Positions 1 through 8,639 of a stretch of DNA of 64,000 bases are shown piece by piece. The DNA is taken from positions 29,801 to 93,800 of the forward strand of contig CBKWJC010000010.1 in assembly GCA_966674685.1 (NCBI GenBank). The letters run 5' to 3'. Each line of letters opens with the position of its first letter. Position 1 is the first letter of the stretch. The notes beneath the pieces are model-generated. The model had not been told where the DNA came from and made no database searches. It was given only the letters and a program-made list of their open reading frames with translations. The position numbers and the translations under genes were made by a program. This DNA is from Thainema sp966674685. Lineage in GTDB: Bacteria > Cyanobacteriota > Cyanobacteriia > Phormidesmidales > Phormidesmidaceae.

Positions 1-461
1 CTCAAGCGACCCAGGCGCAGATCATGCTGGTGCATGGCCTGTCGGGAGAAGAGGAGGGCAGCCCGTTTCCCATTCCGGCTGGCGTTGAGGCCATGTACTG
101 GGCACCTGGCACGGAAATCAATCTAGAGCAGTGGCGGCACCAGTGGGAAACATACGAAACCAAAAGCCTAGATCGACTGCGCCAGTTCAGCGCGATCGCA
201 AATCAAGCAGGGGTGAATACCGAATTTCGCCAGGTGGTCGGCGTTCCGGGCAAAGCCATTTGTCAAGTTGCTCAGCAGTGGAGCGCGGATCTAATCGTGG
301 TGGGAAACCGGGGTCGCTCTGGCCTGACCGAACTGCTGCTCGGCAGCGTCAGCAACTACGTCATGCACCATGCGCCTTGTTCGGTGCTGGTGGTCAAACT
401 GGGATCGCTCGTTGATTCCGAAGAATCTGCCAGCGCGATCGCAGAAGCGGCCACGTTGTAA
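1..461 (+). CDS. Universal stress protein (UspA family), 5' end cut by window
   Basis: The reading frame is open from the window edge, so the true start lies upstream; an internal ATG at 24 is probably not the start. The C-terminal half carries the UspA nucleotide-binding signature G-2x-G-9x-G-S (GNRGRSG, then LLGSVS, around bases 303-345) followed by the typical last strand (APCSVLVV). Usp proteins are small cytoplasmic alpha/beta proteins that bind ATP or other ligands and help survival under stress; the exact role here is unknown. The last ~15 residues are an acidic/Ala-rich tail. It converges with rimM. Confidence 0.85.
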   Translation, partial: QATQAQIMLVHGLSGEEEGSPFPIPAGVEAMYWAPGTEINLEQWRHQWETYETKSLDRLRQFSAIANQAGVNTEFRQVVGVPGKAICQVAQQWSADLIVVGNRGRSGLTELLLGSVSNYVMHHAPCSVLVVKLGSLVDSEESASAIAEAATL

Positions 462-493
462 ATAAGCGGCATAGGACACCTCCACCTCCCTAG

Positions 494-551
494 GGACGGG
501 TTTCGCATCAACGTATCGGGGAAACACGAAATGGATTGGTTAAACCCGCCC
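494..551. terminator. Weak inverted repeat between convergent usp and rimM
   Basis: A 10-bp arm at 494-503 pairs with 542-551 with one mismatch and a 38-nt loop. It lies between two converging genes, so it may act as a terminator, but it is the weakest of the convergent-junction hairpins in this window. The sequence just after it (553-580) is a run of GCCTCACG-like short repeats. Confidence 0.35.
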
Positions 552-625
552 TTTCGCCTCACGCCTCTCGCCTCACGATACCGACAGTTGATCTGTAGCC
601 ATAGTTAAAAGAATCTATTTTAGAC

Positions 626-1333
626 TCAAATATCGAGCAGCCCAGCAGGAGGATTAATCTGAATCTGGCCGTTTGCTAAATCGACAATCGGCACGATTTC
701 TTCAACAAACGGAATGAGTACTGTTATCTCTTTGGATACAGTCTTAGCTTTCTGCTGACGAGCTTTAGCAGCCCGCCCCTTACGACGGGTAAAATCTCGT
801 GTCGATTTGGGTACTGAGGATGCAGATTCAGATGACGCTTCCGCCCTCTCTGCCTGATCGCCAGCGGAATCTAAACTAGCCGTCTCTGGCTGGGCTGCAT
901 GTCGCTTCACCTCTAGCAGATCGTTACCCGCCGAGATCATTGCCACCACGGTACCAATTGACGTTTGGGTGGCTTGATCAATCACCTCTAGCCCAATCAG
1001 GTCGCTAACGTGAAACTCATTCTCTGCCAAAACAGGTCGATCACTGGCGGCGACTAACAGCTTTGCGCCCCGGAGTGCTTCAGCTTGAGCACGATCATTG
1101 ACACCTTGCAGCTTGACAACGTAAATGCCTTTACCTGCGATCGCACGTCCGCGTTCCAGCTCAATCGGCTCTGGCTGCGTCGCATTGGGGCGCAACAACC
1201 AGCGTGTCCCCGGTTGCTCGAATCGTTCGGGAAAGTCGGATTCGGGATAGATACGGACTTCACCTTTGAGTCCTTGGGCCGCAACAATGTTGCCAATTTC
1301 GAGCCAGTCAGTTTCTGGGGAAGATGAGTTCAT
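626..1333 (-). CDS. rimM: Ribosome maturation factor RimM, with inserted charged segment
   Basis: RimM binds ribosomal protein uS19 and assists 30S subunit maturation (16S rRNA 3' domain). The N-terminal RimM domain is clear (WLEIGNIVAAQGLKGEVR... SDFPERF, residues ~9-47), followed by a PRC-barrel domain (FHVSDLIGLEVID ... VLIPFVEEIVPIVD). About 60 residues rich in Ala/Ser/Glu and then Arg/Lys are inserted in the PRC barrel (roughly residues 145-205), making the protein 235 aa instead of the usual ~170-180. I chose the ATG at 1333 because family members begin just before WLEIG; an upstream TTG at 1372 would add 13 residues. Transcribed toward usp. Confidence 0.92.
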   Translation of the reverse strand: MNSSSPETDWLEIGNIVAAQGLKGEVRIYPESDFPERFEQPGTRWLLRPNATQPEPIELERGRAIAGKGIYVVKLQGVNDRAQAEALRGAKLLVAASDRPVLAENEFHVSDLIGLEVIDQATQTSIGTVVAMISAGNDLLEVKRHAAQPETASLDSAGDQAERAEASSESASSVPKSTRDFTRRKGRAAKARQQKAKTVSKEITVLIPFVEEIVPIVDLANGQIQINPPAGLLDI

Positions 1334-1507
1334 GAAGAAAGAGTTAGGGTCGTAGAAGCCATAAGGTTGCAAAGGTTGTAAGTAGCGATATTGGGCGCGG
1401 AAATCGCTCCCCTACAAGTAGGTTTGGCGACTGGTAGGGGTCAGGTTTCCTGACCCAGGTCTCTAGATGCGTTTATTCACGACAGGCTACTGGTGTATAG
1501 CCATCTC

Positions 1508-1560
1508 AAGTTGTTTGTGAACGTGCTACCCCGGCGGCATAACACGCTCACAAACAACTT
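1508..1560. repeat. Inverted repeat, 18-bp stem
   Basis: Arms 1508-1525 and 1543-1560 are reverse complements with a single mismatch; the loop is 17 nt. It lies upstream of the methyltransferase gene and could be a transcription or DNA-level structure. No coding sequence overlaps it. Confidence 0.8.
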
Positions 1561-1649
1561 TGTCCATAATCTATTTAGCAAAACTACAGTCGTAATTTAG
1601 CGAATTGGGATAGCGGCTGCCCAGGAAAGAAGAAACCAATACAAGCCGT

Positions 1650-1719
1650 ATTCTACTGCGTTGAATGCCTGTAGGGGAAACAGAGTTTCCCCTACAGGCA
1701 TAAGGCTTTAGTGTAGAAT
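1650..1719. repeat. Nested inverted repeat (17-bp perfect inner stem, 7-bp outer stem)
   Basis: The inner arms 1665-1681 and 1685-1701 are perfect complements around a 3-nt loop; an outer pair 1650-1656/1713-1719 is also perfect. The whole 70-bp unit ends about 50 bp before the methyltransferase start. The inner stem carries GTAGGGGAAAC, resembling the GTAGGGGCGAATGG palindromes elsewhere in the window. Confidence 0.8.
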
Positions 1720-1767
1720 AGCCTTGCGTCATTCAGCCGTTTTGTTAACCCCTTGGAGTGGTGTGGG

Positions 1768-2376
1768 ATGAAAGTGATTGACTACGTTCACGAGGGATAT
1801 GTTCATGGGCGGCGGGTTCAAGTCCTTTCTCAAGCAATGATTGAGCTGATTCCGCCGGGTGCTCGCGTGCTAGACGTTGGCTGTGGAGATGGACTCGTTA
1901 GCAGCCTAATCCAGCTTGAGCGGCCTGACATCTCCATTGAAGGCATTGACGTGCTCGTGCGGGGCAAGACTCATATCCCAGTCACTGAATTTGATGGACA
2001 GAATTTACCCTACGCCGACAACTCCTTCGATGTCGTGATGTTCATCGATGTTCTGCACCACACGACTGATCCGACTGTGCTGCTCCGGGAAGCGGCTCGG
2101 GTCGCAAATAACTGCGTATTAATCAAAGACCACACGAAGAACGGTCTGCTGGCTGGCCCGACGCTCTGGTTTATGGATACCGTGGGCAATGCTCGGCATG
2201 GTGTTGCCCTCCCCTGCAATTACTGGCCCAAGCAGCGCTGGTACGAAGCTTTCCGGAACTTAAATTTAGAGATATCCTACTGGACAAACAAGGTAGCGCT
2301 TTATCCCTGGTGGGCCATGTGGTTATTCGGGCGTTCCCTGCACTGTATTGTCCGTCTTAACAAGCAATATACCTAA
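1768..2376 (+). CDS. Class I SAM-dependent methyltransferase
   Basis: A 202-aa protein with the SAM-binding motif I (VLDVGCGDG, residues ~33-41), an acidic residue after strand 2 (IEGIDV), motif III/IV region (NSFDVVMFIDVLHHT) and motif VI (ANNCVLIKDH), which is the Methyltransf_11 pattern. The substrate is not evident. The C-terminal ~60 residues are Trp- and Tyr-rich (YWPKQRWYEAF, YPWWAMWLFGR) and may contact a membrane or lipid substrate; that is inference. The ATG at 1768 is preferred over a TTG at 1753 because GGAG lies 9 nt upstream of it. Convergent with the DUF1824 gene. Confidence 0.88.
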   Translation: MKVIDYVHEGYVHGRRVQVLSQAMIELIPPGARVLDVGCGDGLVSSLIQLERPDISIEGIDVLVRGKTHIPVTEFDGQNLPYADNSFDVVMFIDVLHHTTDPTVLLREAARVANNCVLIKDHTKNGLLAGPTLWFMDTVGNARHGVALPCNYWPKQRWYEAFRNLNLEISYWTNKVALYPWWAMWLFGRSLHCIVRLNKQYT

Positions 2377-2405
2377 TCATTCACCAAGATTATCTTGATA
2401 GCTTG

Positions 2406-2446
2406 GGTCGTTGAGATGCTGCGCTCTGCTAGGCATCTCAACGACC
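2406..2446. terminator. Bidirectional terminator hairpin
   Basis: Perfect 14-bp arms at 2406-2419 and 2433-2446 around a 13-nt loop, located between the convergent methyltransferase (+) and DUF1824 (-) genes, followed by AAAA on the + strand (a U run for the - strand transcript). Confidence 0.75.
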
Positions 2447-2483
2447 AAAACGCTATGCGCGTCATTTGGCAGAACAGTATTCA

Positions 2484-2939
2484 CTAGAACAGAGCCAACG
2501 GGAAATGGCCGTAGGTGCCGTTGATCTCATCTTGGGCTGCGCCGTGGCAGGTAATGAGGACGCCGCGAGCGGTGCCAGTATAGGGTTCTTGGTAGCACTT
2601 GCCGTTGCGAAGGTTGTACTTCATAAAAACAGGGGTCTGTGTGGAATCAAGGTCAGCCGGAGCCTCAATTTCAATTTGATTTTTGGTTAGTTGAGGATAA
2701 CCCAATCCTGACAGATAGCTGTTCAACGCGGCTTCGCTAGCCTGAGCGGAATCGGCGCAGATGCCAAAGGTTTGAAAGTCGGATTCGTCTACTAGAAATT
2801 GCAGCGATCGCTGCACCTGCTCGGCGATTGATTCAGACAGCGACGGCAGAGTTTGAAAACAGACAAACTGATTGAGAAAGTGGCGTACAGACTCGGCAGT
2901 AAGCTGTTCAGGATTGGCAAGCGGCTGAAGGTCGGCCAT
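2484..2939 (-). CDS. DUF1824 family protein
   Basis: A 151-aa soluble protein that I recognise as the cyanobacterial/plastid DUF1824 family: the pattern FGICADSAQ, then LxxLGY, then VFMKYNLRNGKCY, YTGTARGVLITC and the C-terminal motif NGTYGHFPLALF are all present. Function is unknown. The open frame continues upstream to 3383 but would then overlap radC by almost 300 nt with non-family sequence, so the ATG at 2939 (MADLQPLANPEQL) is the sensible start. Confidence 0.85.
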   Translation of the reverse strand: MADLQPLANPEQLTAESVRHFLNQFVCFQTLPSLSESIAEQVQRSLQFLVDESDFQTFGICADSAQASEAALNSYLSGLGYPQLTKNQIEIEAPADLDSTQTPVFMKYNLRNGKCYQEPYTGTARGVLITCHGAAQDEINGTYGHFPLALF

Positions 2940-3109
2940 AGGTTTAGCGGTAGGTTTCGCGACAAATTGATTGGGACTAAAGTGTGTAGCGATCGCAACA
3001 ACTGGGATTAATAAGGATACGGGATTTTGGTTAATTTTGACCAATCTTCCATCTATTACGCTAGCTGTCTTTTCAGTGATGCTAGCTATCTCAATCAAGG
3101 GTGCATCGC

Positions 3110-3841
3110 ATGACATATTGCCTGAGAGTAGCGGATATTCCCAGCACGGAGCGTCCCCGTGAGCGATTGTTAACGCATGGGGCGAAGTCCCTGGCCACAG
3201 CGGAACTGATAGCAATTCTCTTGGGCACGGGACAAGGCGCTGGCAAGCTGTCGGCCATTGGGCTAGGGCAATACATTTTGCAGGAATTGGGACAGCATCA
3301 GCGCGAACCGTTGGCGGTATTACGCAGCGTTGCCGCGCAGGAATTAATGGATATCCCAGGCATTGGGCCAGCCAAAGCCGCAACGATTTTAGCTGCCATT
3401 GAACTAGGAAAACGCGTGCTGCAAACGAAGCCTGCTGAACGGACGGTTGTCGATGATCCTGCGATCGCAGCTGCGGCGTTGAGCCATGACCTGATGTGGC
3501 AGTCGGAGGAGCGATTCGCCATTTTGCTGCTCGATATCAAACATCGGTTGCTCGGCACTCAGGTTTTGACAATCGGTACAGCCACTGAAACGTTAGCGCA
3601 TCCCCGTGAGATTTTTCGTTCCGTTTTGCGTCAGGGGGCAACGCGGGTAATCGTGGCGCACAATCATCCCTCTGGCAATGTGGAACCCAGTCAGGAAGAC
3701 TTACAGTTGACTCGCCAACTGCTGCGGGGCGCTCAATTTTTAGACATTCCGCTGCTGGATCACCTAATTTTGGGTGACGGTAACTTCAAAAGCCTGCGTC
3801 AAACCACCGCACTTTGGGATGAATATCCCCAAAGCGATTAA
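3110..3841 (+). CDS. radC: RadC family JAB-domain protein
   Basis: A 243-aa protein with an N-terminal helix-hairpin-helix region (LMDIPGIGPAKAATI, residues ~78-92) and a C-terminal RadC/JAB domain carrying the metal-binding motif HNHPSGNxxPSxED (from about residue 182). RadC was named for DNA repair but its biochemical role is unsettled; the JAB fold suggests a metal-dependent hydrolase. Length is normal for the family. A GTG at 3101 is possible, but the ATG at 3110 has AGGG at a good distance and matches family starts (RVADIPSTERPRERLL). Confidence 0.93.
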   Translation: MTYCLRVADIPSTERPRERLLTHGAKSLATAELIAILLGTGQGAGKLSAIGLGQYILQELGQHQREPLAVLRSVAAQELMDIPGIGPAKAATILAAIELGKRVLQTKPAERTVVDDPAIAAAALSHDLMWQSEERFAILLLDIKHRLLGTQVLTIGTATETLAHPREIFRSVLRQGATRVIVAHNHPSGNVEPSQEDLQLTRQLLRGAQFLDIPLLDHLILGDGNFKSLRQTTALWDEYPQSD

Positions 3842-3850
3842 AAGGATTTC

Positions 3851-3891
3851 ATAAAAGAGACGGCGAGGGTGACCCTCGCCGTCTCTTTTAT
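3851..3891. terminator. Perfect hairpin, 20-bp stem, 1-nt loop
   Basis: Arms 3851-3870 and 3872-3891 are perfect reverse complements with a single base between them. It starts 9 nt after the radC stop, and its outer arms are A- and T-rich, so it can terminate radC and, on the other strand, the M48 protease gene. Confidence 0.8.
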
Positions 3892-3912
3892 GGGGCGCTG
3901 CTTAATCTGGGT

Positions 3913-3955
3913 ATGAATTGGGATGTGGCGGCGGTGCCGCCACATCCCAATTCAT
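3913..3955. terminator. Second perfect hairpin, 20-bp stem, 3-nt loop
   Basis: Arms 3913-3932 and 3936-3955 are perfect complements (loop GGT), followed by CTTTTT on the + strand. It is unrelated in sequence to the hairpin 22 bp to its left, so the radC/M48 junction holds two strong independent stems. Confidence 0.78.
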
Positions 3956-4001
3956 CTTTTTAATCGGCAATCCCCTTTCGTTGATGGAATGAGTAACTAC
4001 G

Positions 4002-4853
4002 CTAGCGCAAGCGCTGAATGCGATTGTCATACGCAACAGTGTCGAGACCGTCACCCACATCTGCGATCGCAGGATCGATTGATGCCTGTAAGCGTTCAAC
4101 TCGATCGCTAGCAGCGGGGTGAGTGCTCAAGAAGGTTGGCGGAGAGGGCTGACCGACCAACTTCTCCATGAATGCAGGCATCGCAGAGGGCGCATATCCA
4201 GCATCAATTAGGTTAGCCAGTCCCCGCTCATCCGCTTCAAACTCGTCACCTCGGCTGGCGGGTCGGCGCAGGGCTAGATCAACCCCGATCGCAACCGCTA
4301 CATTACTATCCAAACCAGCCGCACTGGCAATCCCTTGGGCGATTAGGGTTTCCCGCATTTGCTCCAGCGCATGACGCGAGGCCACATGACCGACTTCGTG
4401 ACCGATGACGCTGGCTAGCTGCGCTTCGTTATCGGCTGCTTCCATCAGTCCTGTGGTGACATAAACGTAGCCGCCCATTGTGGCGAACGCATTGATGTTG
4501 CTATCTTCCACAACCTGGAACGTGTAGGGAATACCGGGACGACTGCTGGCCGCTGCCATCCGTTGACCAATGGCATCAACATACTCATTCAACTCGCGAT
4601 CGCGATACAGGCGGAAGTTGCGCCCCACCATTTGATCATTGATTTGTTTGCCCAGACGAACTTCCTGTGCATCCGACATATTTTCAATTTGAATAATTTG
4701 AATGCCCCGCAAAATCAAATCAAAAATGGAAAAAGCGTGAGAAGGTCGAGGAGTGGCAATGCCAATGCTCACGGCCATAATAGTAGCCATGAGTCCGTAG
4801 AACCAGCGGCGGCGCAATTGATGCATAAGGAAAGAAGATACAAATTTCAGCAT
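4002..4853 (-). CDS. M48 family metalloprotease, exported
   Basis: A 283-aa zinc protease. The N-terminus has a basic stretch and a hydrophobic segment ending near PSHAF (residues ~18-41), a signal peptide or membrane anchor. The catalytic motif is HEVGH (H152, E153, H156) and the third ligand is in EFEAD (near E204); the downstream LSTHPAASDRVERL is typical of BepA/LoiP-like M48 proteins. Such proteases act in the periplasm in outer-membrane protein quality control; that role here is inferred. There is no TPR domain. Divergent from the DUF4330 gene. Confidence 0.92.
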   Translation of the reverse strand: MLKFVSSFLMHQLRRRWFYGLMATIMAVSIGIATPRPSHAFSIFDLILRGIQIIQIENMSDAQEVRLGKQINDQMVGRNFRLYRDRELNEYVDAIGQRMAAASSRPGIPYTFQVVEDSNINAFATMGGYVYVTTGLMEAADNEAQLASVIGHEVGHVASRHALEQMRETLIAQGIASAAGLDSNVAVAIGVDLALRRPASRGDEFEADERGLANLIDAGYAPSAMPAFMEKLVGQPSPPTFLSTHPAASDRVERLQASIDPAIADVGDGLDTVAYDNRIQRLR

Positions 4854-5124
4854 GGTGTGTATGAGGAAAGAACAACAGGTCAGCAGGAGGCAACCGTGTT
4901 ACTAAATGGTCATGACGGGGATATTGCCCAAAATGTTGCAAACATTCTGAGGCACGGGAGTGAAGTCACTCGCTAAATCAGGGGGTCAATCACGTCAATC
5001 AAATGGTAATTGCGTCCAGCAAATTGCGATCGCGGTCTGCATAAAATGCGATAGATTAGCTTGGAGCAATGAGAAACTAAACTCAGCTTGCCCATAATTT
5101 GCGATGAGGCAACGGCATATAACT

Positions 5125-5667
5125 ATGGCAATCATTGATTCGAAAGGACGCCTGTTTGGTAAGGTCAGCATTTTGGATATCGGCGCTGCCCTGATTATTT
5201 TGCTGGCGATCTTCGGGATCTTCTTTTACCCAGGCGCATCGGGCACCGTGGCCCAGGTTGGCGTCCAAACCAAGCCCGTCCAGGTTGACGTGATGGTGCG
5301 GGGACTGACGGTTAGCAACCCAGCGGCTTTGCTGGAAGAACTGCAAACCGCAGAGACCACCAATATTATTATCCGCAATCAGCCCTACGGTGAAGTTGCG
5401 ATCGCAGAAGTAAAATCCCTACCGCGCAGTGTTGCCGTCCCGCAGCCGGATGGATCAGTCAGTACGGCACCTGATCCCCGCCCGGAATTGAACTATACGG
5501 TTGATATGCTAATCACGCTGCAAAGCAATGCTCAAGTCACGGGTAACGGCATTGTGTTCGGTAACAATAAGGTCAAGATCGGTACTCAGATTGAGCTAGA
5601 AGGATTTGACTACAACTTCAACACCAGCGTCGTCGGCGTCCGCCAAGTTGAAGAAGAGGAAGCATAA
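5125..5667 (+). CDS. DUF4330 domain protein, membrane-anchored
   Basis: A 180-aa protein with the characteristic DUF4330 start (IIDSKGRLFGKVSILDIGA) immediately followed by one hydrophobic helix (AALIILLAIFGIFFYPG, residues ~22-38). The remainder is predicted to lie outside the membrane: a beta-rich region including VQVDVMVRGL and a tail with LNYTVDMLITL. Function is unknown; the family is widespread in cyanobacteria. The ATG at 5125 matches the family N-terminus; an upstream ATG at 5104 would add seven residues. Confidence 0.85.
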   Translation: MAIIDSKGRLFGKVSILDIGAALIILLAIFGIFFYPGASGTVAQVGVQTKPVQVDVMVRGLTVSNPAALLEELQTAETTNIIIRNQPYGEVAIAEVKSLPRSVAVPQPDGSVSTAPDPRPELNYTVDMLITLQSNAQVTGNGIVFGNNKVKIGTQIELEGFDYNFNTSVVGVRQVEEEEA

Positions 5668-5692
5668 GTTTTAGCGTCCTGGCGTTTTGTTG

Positions 5693-5731
5693 GAAAACCC
5701 TGACCTCTGCATTGTGGTAGTCAGGGTTTTC
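5693..5731. terminator. Bidirectional terminator between DUF4330 gene and glgX
   Basis: Perfect 12-bp arms at 5693-5704 and 5720-5731 with a 15-nt loop. The outer parts read GAAAA and TTTTC, giving a U-rich end in both directions, as expected for a hairpin between convergent genes. Confidence 0.82.
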
Positions 5732-5754
5732 TTTGTTAGATTACCCGAACTGGA

Positions 5755-7932
5755 TTATCCGATCTGGCGTAGAACCATTAGCGATCGCGCCACGACGCGA
5801 ATCGGTTTATCACCTGTAAAAATCACCGTTTCATCCAGAAAGCGCAGTTTCTTCGTATCCAGCACTAACCCCCACTGGCGATCTTGCAGACCGTCTGGAA
5901 TGCTATACTTTAGCGCCTCATAGTAGGCATTGAAGAAGAGCAGAAAATTATCATCAATTACCCGCTCACCCCGGTAGCCCGGTGCGGCAATCTCTTCACC
6001 ATTGAGGAAAATGCTGATCGACTTGGCCGAGCCATCATGCCACTGTTCTTCGCTCATCGTCGTACCATCAGGATTAAACCAGCCGATGTCAATGACGCCA
6101 GAGCCATGAATTTCTCGACCCTGAAACCAGTGTCGCCGCCGAAAGACGGGATGCTGCATCCGAAACTGGATCAGCTGACGGGTAAATTCCAGCAAATCGG
6201 CATTTTTCTCGCGCAGATCCCAGTTGAACCAAGACAGCTCGTTGTCTTGACAGTAGGTATTGTTGTTGCCGTTCTGAGAGCGGCCTATTTCATCGCCACC
6301 TAGCAGCATTGGCACCCCCTGAGACAGCATCAGCGTTGCCAGAAAATTGCGCTGTTGCCTTGCCCGTAACTGTAGAACGACGGGATCATCGGTTAAGCCC
6401 TCTTCGCCACAGTTCCAGGAGCGGTTGTAGCTTTCACCATCCCGATTGTCCTCGCCGTTGGCCTCATTGTGCTTCTCGTTGTAGCTAACTAAATCGTTGA
6501 GCGTGAAGCCATCGTGAGCGGTGATGAAGTTAATGCTGGCGTGAGGCCGCCGACCGTTGATTTCATACAGGTCGGAACTGCCCGTAAACCGATAGGCAAA
6601 CTCGGCCATTCCGCTGTGCTCACTGCGCCACAGATCCCGAACCGTATCGCGATATTTGCCGTTCCATTCTGACCACAGCAGCGGAAACTTACCTACCTGA
6701 TAGCCACCTTCACCCACATCCCACGGTTCAGCGATTAGCTTAATCACGCTCAGCACGGGATCCTGGTGAATGATGTCAAAGAACGCTGCCAAGCTATCGA
6801 CTTCATACAGTTCTCGCGCCAGCGCCGAAGCCAAATCAAACCGGAAGCCGTCCACGTGCATTTCCAGCACCCAGTAGCGCAGGCTGTCCATAATTAGCTT
6901 CAAAATCTGGGGATGGCGCACATTGAGCGAGTTGCCGCAGCCCGTGAAGTCCATGTAGTAGCGCGGATTGTCCTCAACCAAGCGGTAGTAAGCGGCATTG
7001 TCAATGCCCCGGAAGCTGACGGTGGGGCCAAGGTGGTTGCCTTCGCCCGTGTGGTTATACACCACGTCTAGAATGACCTCAATGCCAGCCGCGTGCATGG
7101 CCTTGACCATTTCCTTGAACTCCCGCACCTGTTCGCCCATGATGCCGCTGGCGCTGTAGCCGGAGTAGGGAGCCATGTAGTTAATTGAATCGTAGCCCCA
7201 GTAGTTACGCAACCCATGTTCAACTAAGTGACCAGGACAGGCATTGAAGTGGTGGACAGGCAGCAGCTCAATCGCAGTGATCCCCAATGATTTTAAATGT
7301 GCGATCGCAGCCGGGTGAGCTAGTCCCGCATAGGTGCCCCGCAGATGCTCTGGGATATCCGGGTGCAGCATCGTAAACCCTTTGACATGGGTTTCGTAGA
7401 TCACCGTTTCATGCCAAGGCGTATCCAAAATGCGATCGCCGCCCCAATCAAACGAGTCATCCACCACTACGCACTTGGGGATCAGGTGAGCACTGTCTAA
7501 CTCATCCACGAATAGATCCAGCGACGGTTCAATATAGTCATCGCCCTGCTCATCTTCCGGTGGAGATGGCGGTAGCTCCGCCTCAGTATCATAGCCAAAC
7601 AGTTCCTGGCCGAATTTGAGATCACCTGCGATCGCTTTCGCGTAGGGATCAATTAACAGCTTATTAGGATTGAAGCGATGGCCTGCCAGGGGATTGTAGA
7701 GGCCATGTACCCGATAGCCATAGCGCTGCCCCGGCTGGATGCCTGGCACATACCCGTGCCAAATATAGTTATCTTCTTCTACCAGTTCAATACGGGTTTC
7801 ATGTCCTGACTCATCAAATAGACATAGCTCGACTTTGGTCGCGTTTTCTGAAAAAAGCGAAAAATTTGTCCCTTCTCCATCCCACGTTGCACCAAGGGGA
7901 TGAGTTGAACCTGGCCAAACAACTGGTTGCAT
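5755..7932 (-). CDS. glgX: Glycogen debranching enzyme GlgX (isoamylase type)
   Basis: A 725-aa GH13 enzyme that hydrolyses alpha-1,6 branches of glycogen. An N-terminal CBM48 (THPLGATWDGEGTNFSLFSE...) precedes the (beta/alpha)8 barrel with all four conserved regions: DVVYNH (~289), nucleophile in GFRFDLA (D366), acid/base in AEPWD (E402) and AHDGF (H473-D474). Length and order match GlgX/TreX. The ATG at 7932 is chosen because AAGGGA sits just upstream; the longer form would start inside a 10-bp tandem repeat. It is an isolated gene, not in a glycogen operon. Confidence 0.95.
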   Translation of the reverse strand: MQPVVWPGSTHPLGATWDGEGTNFSLFSENATKVELCLFDESGHETRIELVEEDNYIWHGYVPGIQPGQRYGYRVHGLYNPLAGHRFNPNKLLIDPYAKAIAGDLKFGQELFGYDTEAELPPSPPEDEQGDDYIEPSLDLFVDELDSAHLIPKCVVVDDSFDWGGDRILDTPWHETVIYETHVKGFTMLHPDIPEHLRGTYAGLAHPAAIAHLKSLGITAIELLPVHHFNACPGHLVEHGLRNYWGYDSINYMAPYSGYSASGIMGEQVREFKEMVKAMHAAGIEVILDVVYNHTGEGNHLGPTVSFRGIDNAAYYRLVEDNPRYYMDFTGCGNSLNVRHPQILKLIMDSLRYWVLEMHVDGFRFDLASALARELYEVDSLAAFFDIIHQDPVLSVIKLIAEPWDVGEGGYQVGKFPLLWSEWNGKYRDTVRDLWRSEHSGMAEFAYRFTGSSDLYEINGRRPHASINFITAHDGFTLNDLVSYNEKHNEANGEDNRDGESYNRSWNCGEEGLTDDPVVLQLRARQQRNFLATLMLSQGVPMLLGGDEIGRSQNGNNNTYCQDNELSWFNWDLREKNADLLEFTRQLIQFRMQHPVFRRRHWFQGREIHGSGVIDIGWFNPDGTTMSEEQWHDGSAKSISIFLNGEEIAAPGYRGERVIDDNFLLFFNAYYEALKYSIPDGLQDRQWGLVLDTKKLRFLDETVIFTGDKPIRVVARSLMVLRQIG

Positions 7933-7942
7933 CGCTGTCCCT

Positions 7943-7982
7943 TCAATACAAGTCAATACAAGTCAATACAAGTCAATACAAA
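7943..7982. repeat. 10-bp tandem repeat upstream of glgX
   Basis: The unit TCAATACAAG is repeated almost perfectly about four times immediately upstream of the glgX start and is followed by two copies of TGATAAAACC. It lies in the leader of glgX and may alter expression if copy number changes; that is inference. Confidence 0.8.
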
Positions 7983-8633
7983 TCTGATAAAACCTGATAA
8001 AACCTGGCTGCACCTTGTTTCTCGTCTCACATCTTACACCTGAAACTTTTGAGACACAGTCGGCGCACAATCTTCTTCTCTTCAACCCACGTTTCATTAA
8101 ATGCAAAACGCGCACAATCGAAATCAAAACAAGTTCAGAGCTTCCACCCTACCCTACTGCAAAGTTTTAGAACTGCGTCCGACTTAAGCTACATTTCCCT
8201 GACTTAATCTCTGATTAAATGCTGCTTATCCTAAAAGCGGAGGGTTCTATCAAGCAGATTTCAGCTCCAGAATAAATTCGGGTTCGCAGCAGCTTTACGA
8301 CCCAATCCACTGCATACTACAGCGTTCCCCACACTGGCGAAGTACAGAGATACTTTTCTGCTTCCGGCAGAGAAACACTTCTATGTACCTCACGCAGTTG
8401 AAAAATACTATATAAAGCCTCATCCAGGTATTTTACTCCGGTCATCAGATATCCTTAGACCTAAAATGTATCAGGGCTGGTACGTTGCTGGTATGTTTGA
8501 AATGTCGAAGTAGCCGACGCAATCACTCGACTAATAGACGCAAACTAACGCAAATTTGCAATTGCTGGCCAACATCACTCAGCAACAATGACACAGCAAG
8601 ATCAGCGACAATGGTTGAATTCAAATGCTCCGT
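7983..8633. other. Gene-free region between divergent glgX and yaaW-like gene
   Basis: Some 650 bases without a supported gene. I found no strong hairpin, no tRNA and no clear coding frame. It must carry the promoters of glgX (-) and of the YaaW-like gene (+), but I cannot point to convincing -35/-10 boxes by eye. Confidence 0.55.
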
Positions 8634-8638
8634 GGAGG
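8634..8638 (+). promoter_or_regulatory. Strong Shine-Dalgarno GGAGG that leaves the start ambiguous
   Basis: GGAGG is only one base before the ATG at 8640 but ten bases before an in-frame GTG at 8649. The spacing favours GTG 8649 as the real start of the YaaW-like protein. Confidence 0.5.
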
Positions 8639-8639
8639 T

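Larger units (their letters stand above)
1334..1767. other. Intergenic region with three hairpins
   Basis: No gene is seen in these 434 bases between divergent rimM and the methyltransferase gene. They contain three inverted repeats: 1438-1456 (8-bp stem, TTT loop), 1508-1560 (18-bp stem with one mismatch) and 1650-1719 (nested, described separately). Because the flanking genes diverge, these are not needed as terminators of either. Confidence 0.7.

Noticed and set aside
2466..2690. 74-codon + strand frame
   Set aside because: It is antisense to the conserved C-terminus of the DUF1824 protein.
2940..3383. N-terminal extension of the DUF1824 gene
   Set aside because: It would overlap radC on the other strand by almost 300 nt and has no family similarity; the ATG at 2939 gives a normal-length protein.
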